Part shown: piece by piece, positions 1 through 12,000 of the stretch | How the letters are laid out: every line of letters starts with the position of its first letter | How positions within the stretch are numbered: position 1 is the stretch's first letter | Assembly (NCBI GenBank): GCA_934045075.1 | Contig: OW203724.1 | Coordinates: forward strand, 16,421,143-16,485,142 | Direction of reading: 5' to 3' | Length of the DNA: 64,000 nt | From: Yponomeuta sedellus | Lineage: Eukaryota > Arthropoda > Insecta > Lepidoptera > Yponomeutidae | Program-made: the position numbers and the translations under genes | Notes under the pieces: model-generated | The model's input: only the letters and a program-made list of their open reading frames with translations | What the model was told of the DNA's origin: nothing | The model's database searches: none

Positions 1-3000
1 AGATTGAGACATTCCATTTTTGTTTCCTGTGTGAATAAGTTTGACCGAGTGAGTTTGTATGTAAAAAATTATGATTTAATAATTAATTTACAACATACTT
101 CATGAGTTAAAATTAAAATCAATACCTGTCATCGAAGACGCGCCAGATTGAGACATTCCATTTTTGTTTCCTGTTTGAATAAGGTTGACTGAGTGAGTAT
201 GTATTTTAAAATAATAAGATTTAATAATTAATTTACAACATACTTCATAAGTTAAAATAAAAATCAATGCCTGTCATCGAAGACAAGCCAGATTGAGACA
301 TTCCATTTTTGTTTCCTGTTTGAATAAGGTTAACTGAGTTCGTATGAATATAAGAGAATATGATTTAGTAATTAATATTTACGACATAACTCAGAAGTCA
401 AAATAAAAATCATAAATAAAATGCCTGACATGGAATACGCGCCAGATTGAGACATTCCATTATTGTTTCATGTTTAAATAGGTTTGACTGGGTTTATATA
501 AAAAAATATGATTTATTAACTGATTTACAACATGCATCACATGTTCTTATTAAGGAAAATTACATACCTGCCACTGAAAATGCACCAGATTGAACCATTC
601 CATTTTTGTTCTCTGTTTAGATAAGTTTGACTGAGTTAGTATGAATATAAAAAAATATTAATATAATTAATTTACAACATACTTCATTAGTTAAACTAAA
701 AATCAGTACCTGCCATGGAAGACGCGCCAGATTGAGACATTCCACTTTTGTTTCCTGTGTGAATAAGGTTGTCTGAGTGAGTATGTATGAAAAATAATAT
801 GATTTAGTTATAAATTTACAACATACTTCATGAGTTAAAATAAAAATCAATACCTGTCATCGAAGACGCGCCAGATTGAGACATTCCATTTTTGTTTCCT
901 GTTTGAATAAGGTTGACTGAGTGAGTATGTATTTTAAAATAATAAGATTTAATAATTAATTTACAACATACTTCATAAGTTAAAATAAAAATCAATGCCT
1001 GTCATCGAAGACAAACCAGATTGAGACATTCCATTTTTGTTTCCTGTTTGAATAAGGTTAACTGAGTTCGTATGAATATAAGAGAATATGATTTAGTAAT
1101 TAACATTTACGACATACTTTAGAAGTCAAAATAAAAATCATAAATAAAATGCCTGACATGGAATACGCGCCAGATTGAGACATTCCATTATTGTTTCATG
1201 TTTAAATAGGTTTGACTGGGTTTATATAAAAAAATATGATTTATTAACTGATTTACAACATGCATCACATGTTCTTATTAAGGAAAATTACATACCTGCC
1301 ACTGAAAATGCACCAGATTGAATCATTTCATTTTTGTTCTCTGTTTAGATAAGTTTGACTGAGTTAGTATGAATATAAAAAAATATAAATATAATTAATT
1401 TACAACATACTTCATTAGTTAAACTAAAAATCAGTACCTGCCATGGAAGACGCGCCAGATTGAGACATTCCACTTTTGTTTCCTGTGTAAATAAGGTCGA
1501 CTGAGTGAGTATGTATGTAAAATAATATGATTTAGTAATAAATTTACAACATACTTCATGAGTTAAAATAAAAATCAATACCTGTCATCGAAGACGCGCC
1601 AGATTGAGACATTCCATTTTTGTTTCCTGTTTGAATAAGGTTGACTGAGTTCGTATGAATATAAGAGAATATGATTTAGTAACCAACATTTAAAAAACCT
1701 ATTTAGAGGCTAAAAATTTCACCCATGCTGGGATTCGAACCCGCAACCTCTGGCTATCCGTGCCAGCGCTCTACCAATTAAGCCAATGGGCGACTCACCG
1801 GCATCTGTGAAATTTCGAACCTCTTAACACTATTCTCTGTATTACGTACAGGCAGCGACATCTGGCTTAAGCAAATTGCATCACTTACAGCCCCGACTAC
1901 CTACTTTGCAGTTAGGTTTTACATCGGAATGATATCACTGTACCCACATGATTATACTATTTTTATTTTTAATGCAGCTGCAGCGGAGATGGCGGGACGA
2001 CCTTACAACCTTTCTGCCGGACTGGCAGGAAGTGGCCATGAACAGGGAGGAATGGAAGACAAAAGGGGAGGCCTTTGCCCAGCAGTGGGACACAATCGAG
2101 GCTACATAAAAAAAAAAAATCCTGACATAGAATACGCGCCACATTGAGACATTCCATTTTTATTTCATGTTTTTATAGGTTTGACTGGGTTTATATAAAA
2201 AAAAATGATTTATTAACTCATTTACAAGATGCATTACATGTTCTAATTAAGGAAAATAACATACCTGCCACTGAAGATGCACCAGATTGAACCATTCCAT
2301 TTTTGTTTTCTGCTTAGATAAGTTTGACTGAGTAAGTATGAATATAAAAAATATGAATATAATTAATTTACAGCATACTTTATTAGTTAAACTAAAAATC
2401 AGTACCTGCCATGGAAGACGCGCCAGATTTAGACATTCCATTTTTGTTTCCTGTTTGAATAGTTTGACTGAGTTAGTATGACTAAGACTTTTAGTTAAAA
2501 ATTAATTTACAGCATACTTCACGGGTCAAAATAAAAATCAATACCTGCCGTGGAAGACGCGTCAGACTGAGACATTCCATTTTTGTGTTCTATTTGAATA
2601 GGTTTAATATAAAATGTTATTCATTGATTTACAATAGGCTTCGTAAGTTGTAATTAAGAAAAAATACATACCTTCCACTGATGATGCACCAGATTGGACC
2701 ATTCCATTTTCGTTTCCTGTTTGAATAAGGTTGACTGAGTTCGTATGAATATAAGAGAATATGATTTAGTAATTAATATTTACGACATACTTTATAAGTG
2801 AAAATAAAAAATAAAAAACATAAATAAAATTCCTGACATAGAATACGCGCCACATTGAGACATTCCATTTTTATTTCATGTTTTGATAGGTTTGACTGGG
2901 TTTATATAAAAAAATATGATTTATTAACTCATTTACAACATGCTTCACATGTTTTAATTAAGGAAAATTACATCCCTGCCACTGAAGATGCACCAGTATC

Positions 3001-6000
3001 GGACATTTCATTTTTGTTTCCTGTTTGAGTAGGTTTGACCGAGTTAATAATAATAGATACTCGTAAATATAATTCATATTATTTCATTTTTAACATGCAT
3101 GAAATGTTGTGTTACAGTCAATTACTTATTTAGCTTAGATATTAAATTAAAAACTATATAGGTAGGTATTACTTTTTTTAGTATAGTGAAATATTTCATT
3201 CTTTTAATGGGAAATCAATTGAATTTTCCCGTTATTTTTAATTAAGTTAAAACTATTTAGAAAATTAATTGGAACGTTGCATATCTTTTATAATAATAAT
3301 AAACACTGGAACGACTTCAATTGTGGCTTTATTTGTAGATTTTATATTTTAATAAAACAGAAAACTGGATAAAAACGGATAAGCAGGTAAAATAGTCAGA
3401 TCTCGTCAAAGGGTAAAGTAGTAATGATGAAATATGAGGGAAATCGAATAATGTGTGACGTAATTTAAATATTTGAAAATGATACATAGAAAAAGAAATA
3501 AAAATGATGTGAAGAGGTTTGCACCGTTACAAACTATAATTATTATTAATATTTTGGACATACTTGCAGTAGAAAATGCGTCAGATTGGGACATTCCGTT
3601 TCTGTTTCCTGTTTAGGAAAGTTTCATTGATTTAATCTTCTCAATCTTGGCCTTGAAATTAACAATAGAAAACATTGTTTTTTTTTAAGCTCAGGACTGA
3701 AGAGTGTAAGGTGAATATTAATAAATATTTCTTAGTTATTGAAGGAAGCTGGAGTATTTCGGACATATTTTATGATGCGTACTAACAAGTACGCATCTAC
3801 GCTTCCGTGCTTAGCAAGGCACGTTAAGCCTTTGGAGCCGGCTGTAATATAATGGCAGTCGTTAAGCCATGTCAGAGGCCTTATGGGCGGCTTGATAACT
3901 TCTGACAGTAAGACCCGCCACTGTCTTACAATCCTCCACCAACCCGGACTTGGCCCCCGTGGTGGAGTATGGCCTAACCTTCCTGCGATGCAGGAAGAGA
4001 CCCGTGCCCCAGCAGTGGGGACATACAAGGGTTGATAACGAACTAACAAGTACAGCCTCCTCCCATCTATCCTTAACTTATCGTACAAGGAAAGATTCTA
4101 GGAAAAAGGGGACCTGGGAGACTAAGTATATCATGACTACACAACCTACGACAGTGGTTTCAATAGAGTACCTGTTCCTTGTTTGTATTGGCAACCTCAA
4201 AAGGGAAGTTAGCCGAATTGGTTCCAAACCCCCGATACATAAACTAGATTAACTAAATAATACAAATATAGTTATATATAAATATGTGTGCTGTGTGGGG
4301 TCGGCCCAGAGAATAGCACCAACCCAATTCTTCCCGCGGGTGTCGTAAAAGGCGACTTAGGGACACAAACCGGGGGATGGGCAGGGCGGGCTATGTCCAG
4401 CAGTGGACTAGTATAGCCTGACGATGACGATGATACAAATATGGTCTGAGGACGTCCTACACTACGAAGGAGAAGTAATTTACTAAAATATATTATGATA
4501 AGGCCGCCGTCTGTACTCTAAGGTCTAAGGTTAATTTTTATATCTGTGTAATTTCCTTTTTTGTGTATAATAAAGTGTTCTCTATCTCTATCTATCTATC
4601 AACCGTCTTCGTGCGTGTATGCTCTTTCGCAGTGCAAGGGTCTTTCCGGCACGGAAAAAGGCCTTGTTACCTGCTTTACGGAACTAACTTCATCAAAGTT
4701 GTTTTCCTTGGTGTTTGTACAAAATTTTCCCTCTATGTCTTTTACTCGTTAACGTGTAAAGCCTACCTTGCTGTGACAGTTCCCTTTAAGTTCATTATAA
4801 TATTGTTCTGCTGCCGTGAACATAATTTACATAATTTAATAAATATAATTTAATTTAAACATAGCATATTAACCCTCCTCTGGAACCTGTTAGTACTATG
4901 AACCAAATACCACTGTTAAGTAAAAGAAAAATGATGTTTCTACGTGCCTGCCGCAGAAGATGCACCAGATTGAGACATTCCATTGCCTGTGAAAACAAAA
5001 AAGGGAATTAGAAAAACATATTTAAGCCACGTTAATTAGTGCCGGCCGTCATGTAATGGCAGTTGTTAACCCATGTCAGAGGCATTATAGGCGGTTTCAT
5101 AACTTCTGACAGTAATGCCCGCCACTCTCCATCCTCCACCAACCCGGATTTGGCCCCCGTGGTGAAGAATGGCCTTACCTTCCTGCAATGTAGGAAGAGA
5201 CCCGTGCCCCAGCAGTCGTCGACGTCGTCAGGCTATACTAGTCCACTGCTGGACATAACTCTCCCCTAAAGAGCGCCACGTTGTGCTATCATAGGGGGTA
5301 ATGCCCATAATCCCCACGCTGGGCATGCGGTTTGGGGATCGCAGTTCGGTGGAATTGTACTGCAGGGGGTGCAGCTGCCCATCACCGGTCCCCAGCAGTG
5401 GGGACATACAAAGTTTGATAAGTTAAGACACAATATCACGAATTGAATAAAATATTTTTTACTAAAACACTTTTTTTTGTCTTTTGCGTATGTCTCCATA
5501 TAGGTACACAATATTGTATTTATTTCCTCATCGCGTAGATTGTTATTATGACGTTTTTATGCAAGTTTATCATAACTATGTATGTAACTGTTTATGTAGG
5601 TATATTGTTATTTATATAAGTAGTGTATTAATATATTTATATTTGCACCGACTACCCGTCTCTTATTTCCTTCAGCAACTTTCCGTCGTAAGGTTGTCTG
5701 GAAGAAATTGCATTTAGCAATAAGGTCGGCAATTGTACTTTGTATCTTTGCATGTTTTTACCCGACTGCAGCGAAGCCCAAAAGGAGGGTAATGTGTTTA
5801 GTTCGTATGTATGTATGTATGTATGTATGTAAGTATGTCCGATTCTATGTTCCCTCTTAACTCCTTAACCAATGGTCAGATTTTGTTAAACAAGGTGTCA
5901 TTCGATTCGGCATCCTTGCGCGGGTGTCATAGGCTATATAAAATCATAATTATGCGATCTGAACCGTGACGAAAAATAAAATTCGTTAAGAAGCTTCGTT

Positions 6001-9000
6001 AAAGTACAGCTAGGAGCTACTAGATGGCGCTGTTATATTTAGTTTATTGAATTCAAATACTAAATTTATTGAACTACCCCTAACAGGTGTGAAATATTTA
6101 AAACAGAATTTTGCGGATGACGTAGGTTACATAAAATCAGTATTAATAATAGAGAACCAACGGAACATAAAATAACATTTACTTCTAAGCAATTAAAGTA
6201 CTACTTTTAGCCACTTGATGGCGCTGCTATATTTTATTTATTCTAATACATGTGTATACATAATTTCGGCTTTGGTCTACATGTAAACAAACCATTTATA
6301 GAATCGATACAAATGCGGAAAGAAATAATTCCTATAAAGTGGTTTGATCCTTCTAGACATTCATTTAATTAGAAAATATAATTTTGTTTAACTACGCCTA
6401 ACACGTGCAAAGTATTTAAAAGAGAATTTTGCGGGTGTCGTTGATTACATAAAATCAGCATTAATAGAGAACAAACGCAACACAAATAATATTCACTTCT
6501 AAGTAATTAAAGTACTGTAGCATTAGTTCCTCTACCCAACCACAGATGGCGCTGTTTGTGTTCTAAATTGCGGTATGGTTTTGTCCGAAGGCCCTACATA
6601 ATATTAAACAAAATTGGATAGTATTTGAGTTACATCGGGACATGGAAATCCCAACCATGCAGCAATTTATTAGGTCCCTCTCAGAGACGTTCTTCAGCAC
6701 TGCTGAAGAACATCCCAACCCCCTGATCCGCGAAGCAGCGGCTTACTCTCCGCCCACGACGGACCCACGTTACCTGGTGCGCAGGCCCAGGAACGTACGC
6801 GTTGACCCGCCCGACAAATTGTCGTCTGACCTGAACCACCTCTTAGAGGCTCGGTCTCAGTCAGACGCACCCCCCTCCTCTGCCAGTGTCCCCCCTAGGG
6901 GGGGCACTGCTCTTTCATAGCATTTTTGTAATATAAACTCTTCTAAGCGGACGCTCCGCTAGGGAGCTCCGCTGTGCGCCCTCCTCGGCCTCGAAGGGGG
7001 TCGCTCCCGATGTGGGTTTAGGGGTCTCTAAGGACCAAAACCAGTCCCAAGGTGGTGTTTAGTGGGTAGGCGCACTTCTTGTGAGTCCCACATTGGCAGC
7101 ACGGCCGGGTCCGTGCTGTTATGCATGAGCATTCACCACCTGCCTCCCCCGTGTCCTCCGGAGGGTGCCCTTTATAGGTTTAAAAAAAAAAAAAAAATAG
7201 TATTTGAGCGTTTGCGAATCACCTCGACCAATACTGACTGACCACTAATAATTGGCACGACTAGTGACGGAGGTAATATACCTCGCTTTGCGCTGTGGTG
7301 CGAGTAGTACAGTTGCTGTAATCCTTAGTTTCATATTGCTACAATAAATAGATCCCTAAGTACGTGCTGTCGTGCTAAAACAACGTTTCTCTTCTTGTCT
7401 GCTGAAACCCTGTCCTGTCCTGTCCATGTAAACAAACCGTCTATAGAAACGGTATTATGTGCTGAAAGAAATAATGCCTATAAAGTGTTTATTTCTTTCT
7501 ACGCCATTCGTTTATCTCATTAATTTAAGAAATATCAACCTCATAGGGGGTAAAAATAATTATTTTTTAACACTGGTATTAATTTCCTACTGACACTTAG
7601 ACCAAAAGTAACTGAACAAAATATATAAAGTGTAGCATGTAACTCCTTTTCCCCTGTGCGCTTATAGTCAGACAAGCTGGGTTCAAAGAAGAAACAATAA
7701 ATGATAAAAAAATATTTGAACGCTCTCACTGGTAACCGAAGACGGATCCTCCGTGACCTCGTATCGTTAGGACCCATGAAATTTTAAAAAATTCTAGCTC
7801 TATTCATCTTAACGAATTTTATCTCGTTTCCTCCGAAAATAAGATTATGATTTTGTGTTAGGTTTCCTGTTCACTTGTGAGACCAAAGATTGCTTATATA
7901 CACCTAAATATTCAGTAAAATTTTTCAATGCTTTAAGGGGCCACCTCAAGATGAATTTTTTATAGTTTCATTTTAATACCGGTAATATTTTGGCATTCAG
8001 AAAACCAAGATTTTGTGTGTCTCCACGCCGATGCTACAACTCTAAATAACTACGCCAGGCCGAAGGCCGAGCCCCATCATGCGGGTGCGAGGAAACTTGC
8101 CGCGACGAGGTTGAAGGCCGAGCTCAATACAGGTCGCGGCACGGCCGAAGGCTGTGAAGCGGGCTAGAGGAATACTCCCACGGCGATTCCAAATGCTGAG
8201 CTCTATTTACGCTGATGCCAAATGGAGAGACTATTAGCGCGGCTGAAGGCCGCGACAGTTACTTAAAGTTGCTGTTAGGAGTAAACCTGTCGCGCCTCTG
8301 TACAGGCCGCGGCTGAAGGCTCAGACCATTTATGTTCCCATTTACAAGTCCTTATTCTAAGTAATTAGCGAGACCGAAGACTGGGCCCAGCAATGCAAGC
8401 ACGAAGAATTCTACTCTGGACATGTCGAACGCTGAGCGCCGTTCAGGTCGAGGACATAATTTGTGACTATTCCAGTCCCCACCTACAATCGTTAACATTA
8501 AATAACTAGGTGCAGTGAAGCGTTTTTAGGCTACATAAAAAACAGACAATTTATGTAAGGATGATAAAGAAAAAAATCTGTCGTTTCCTTTGCAAATATT
8601 CTAGATAGTTTAACACCATTAGACCATATTCATTATACTAGCTAAAAAATATCATACGACATAAATTTTTAATGCAGGCAGGTGGTACCTATGACTATAT
8701 CAAACAAGTACATCAGTAAAAATATTTATGATTTGCCGAGACATGTCCATTGTCGAACAAAAGAAAATAAAGCAATAAACTAAAATTCATTTAGGAAATA
8801 AAATAATATAACGATTTAAAGCATGTAAGCAGAACAGGATTGACCTTTAAATTTTATCGTTTTACTGAGTCACTAAAAGGTCAAAAATAAAAAAATATAT
8901 TTAAAAAAATAAAAGAACCCGACTGCAGTTATAAATCAACTGAAAGGGAAAAAATAAGATAATTTTATTTTCAAATGCTAATGTCGAATCAGAAGAGTTC

Positions 9001-12000
9001 ATGCTGCTTTACTTGAGGGACCAAATAATATAACTTTATAAGCGTTATTTGCTCAAACTGTTGCATTTATTATTTTATATAAAATGTTGCAGTCGGGACC
9101 CATTACTGTTTGTTTAAAGTCCTCTAATGGGTCCCGACTGCAACATATTATAAAATAATAAATGCAACAGTTTGAGCAAATAACGCTTATAAAGTTATAT
9201 TATTTGGTCCCTCAAGTAAAGCAGCATGAACTCTTCTGATTCGACATTAGCATTTGAAAATAAAATTATCTTATTTTTTCCCTTTCAGTTGATTTATCAC
9301 TGCAGTCGGGTTCTTTTATTTTTTTAAATATATTTTTTATAATATGTGCTCTGGTGTACAATACAGAATATTGTTATCTTATCTTAAAACAGTAATTATT
9401 ATGCACCAATTCAGCAATAACATACGGTTTCGCCATCAACACGATAGGAGGAAAACAAATGCATTTATAAGTATCTGGAGTGCAGCACTGGAAACAGCTG
9501 CCTAGATACGTTCCACTGCAGAGCACATGGCTCCTCTCAGAGCGACAGTATGCCCATCCAACGTCAATCAATCAATCAAATCAATTTATTTTAACGTAAA
9601 GAACTTACATTCGGTTAGCTGAATGTCTATGTAAAATGTAAGCGACGTCGATTGGGGATTTAAAATCGCGCTTTGAGTCCTAGACCTACGAGCATAATAA
9701 TATGCTACGTGGTTTTTACCTCGGATCGACGTCATCGGTGACACAGCTTTACTTGTGTCGCCGACAACGTCGAGCGGTCAATGGATTCCTCCATTGACTT
9801 TGATAAGCTACAAGCAAAATTTCCAACCTGTTGGAGTAGCAACAATCTTACTTGCCGGTTTTAAAGTACTTATAAGAACGTCGTCGAGCCACAAGTTTGC
9901 GTACATACTTGTCTACACCCAGTTAAAGGCTGGGAGCACCACAGACGCTTTCTACTATGTTGAAATTTCTATTATCCTTTTTCATTGTATATAATTTTAT
10001 TTGTGTATTTTGTTTCTTGTGTGCAGTAAAGAATATTTCATCAGCTTTCCAGTGGTATCGCTACTAAAATCCACAAATGTAACATAGAAAACAAAAGGAT
10101 TCGAACAAAACCATCTCTTTAATTGAGGCCAGTTTTCTACCGACGTGCTTTCACCATCGGTATATAATTATTTATAATTATATATGGTTAATCTACAATT
10201 TTTCTCATTTTCTCAGACCTAAGTATATGCTTAGGTCTGAGAAAAATATGTTTTAAGTTCATTAAATTTGAAAGAAATCTTATTTGTTGTTACTCAGCTC
10301 AAAGTTTTTCTTAAGAATTACGATGATGTTTGGGAACGTTCATTGCCCGTTTCATTTACTTAAACTACAAAGATGATTTTAGGGGCGTGATTTAGGAACG
10401 GTTCGTAACGCGCATTCTTGCCATATCCATACCTGAAGAAGCCAGAGCAACGGCCGTTGAAGCTGCGCCGTTACTCGCTGCTGGAATAAGTGGTATCAAT
10501 TTCACTACAAAATTATGCTTACTTAAAGTTACTTCAGCATTTCATTTAACATACCAGCAGCGGCTGCACTTGCAGCACTTTGTGTACGTCCATCTTTCCC
10601 TTTTAAATAAAATTTCATTTAGTGATAAATAAAAGGCAAAAAAGGTAAACAGACCAGTCAAGTAGGAATCGAATTCACAGGGGATTCATAGCTTCCATAA
10701 ATATAATATTACGTAAGCGATGCAATTTACTTGAGCCAGATGTCACTGCCTGTACGTAATACAGAGAATAGTGTAAAGAGGTTCGAAATTTCACTGATGC
10801 CGTTGAGTCGCCCATTAGCTCAGTTGGAAAGAGCGCTGGCACGGATAGCCAGAGGTCGCGGGTTCGAATCCCGGCATGGGTGGAATTTTTTGCCTCTAAA
10901 TAGGTTTTTATAATATTACGTGTTTAGATAAACTATATTTTCTTCCAGTCAGTTCAACAAAGTTATCGGGAGTCTGATTTACAATTGACCACCTTTTTTA
11001 AGGTTCCGTAAGAGCGGTGGTAGCGTAGCGGTAGAACGCCGGCTTCTCAATGACTTTGTTTTCTAAGTTATGTACATTTGCGAAGTTATAGTAGGAATAC
11101 CACTCGCTTACATACCTAATCTTGCGCCTGAAGTATTAACATACCTGATCGCTTACTACGACAATAATCCAACTATGAGCCTAAGTGTGGAAATCTCAGG
11201 CTAACTAACTAATTAGGGTTCTGTAGTCAACAAATAATCCTTATGATTTCTCCTTATGTTCGTTGGTTTTCATTTACGACAGCCAGTGAGACACAGCTCA
11301 CGAAAAGGCAGCCAAACTGATAGATAGCATAGGCATGCTAAGACAGTCCAGTTTGAATATTTAGAGTATGGAATCCTAGAAACAAAACAAAAAAAACTTA
11401 ATCAACTCACCAGTTTGTGACATGGCGCCTGAAGACGCTGCAGATGCACCTCCTTTGGGACCACCTAATGACATTATATAAATTATTACACATTATTATA
11501 AATGAACATCAATCCGTATGTAAAAAAGGCAAAAGTGATTGACTGATACATCAACGCACAGGCCAAACCCTTTTGGCTAGAAAAAATAATTTCGCTCACG
11601 TATTTTTTTTAATGTAACTTTTTTAATGAAACTTTTTATTCCTCAAACATATTTGATGAAACTTCGCATAAATTGAATACGGTAAAAATATTTTTTTACG
11701 TACGTCAGCGTTTTCCTAAATTCAACCCCCAATAGGGTGAATTAGGGGATAAAGTGTGTACGAAACATCTTACTCCTGGACATATTTGCATGAAACTTCG
11801 TATGAATTGAGTGCGTCACAAATAATGAGTTACGTGTTTTCTAAAATTCAACCCCTTAGAGGTAAAATAGGGGATGAAAGTTTGAAGTAAACGGGCAAGC
11901 CAAGCCTCTAGAAACTTGAAATTACGCCCACGTATTTCTCATAATTGACGACAGCATCCACTAAAATAGGATTTCACAAAATGTAACCCTTGCCCAAGGC

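Larger units (their letters stand above)
1..3020 (-). repeat. tandem array of 45-bp coding microexons with small introns
   Basis: Units with usable splice borders on the minus strand: 2716-2672, 2589-2545, 2450-2406, 2309-2265, 1626-1582, 1482-1438, 1340-1296, 1043-999, 898-854, 754-710, 612-568, 315-271, 170-126 and 26-<1. All are 45 bp where complete, begin with two bases and end with one base of a codon, and encode variants of NKNGMSQSGASSMAG, such as NKSGMSQSGASSMAG, NKNGMVQSGAFSVAG and NENGMVQSGASSVEG. The introns are about 100-140 bp and also repeat. Units 315-271 and 1043-999 have GC donors. Further units at 425, 1153, 2122, 2833 and 2976 have broken splice sites. A SINE and a LINE tail interrupt the array at 1691-2119. 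The reading frame of every unit is open, including the splice-dead ones. Confidence 0.85.

Noticed and set aside
617..2441. Minus-strand frames such as MECLNLARLPWQ read straight through exon and intron
   Set aside because: These use the wrong frame of the microexons and run into introns. The phase-1 frame gives the conserved repeat and consistent junctions.
126..3020. CRISPR-like direct repeats
   Set aside because: The spacing is regular, but the repeats are exons with splice sites and the intervening sequences are themselves repeated. The genome is eukaryotic.
10805..10885. Functional tRNA gene
   Set aside because: The tRNA-like block recurs with SINE flanks at several sites and has an imperfect acceptor stem and a C in place of T33.
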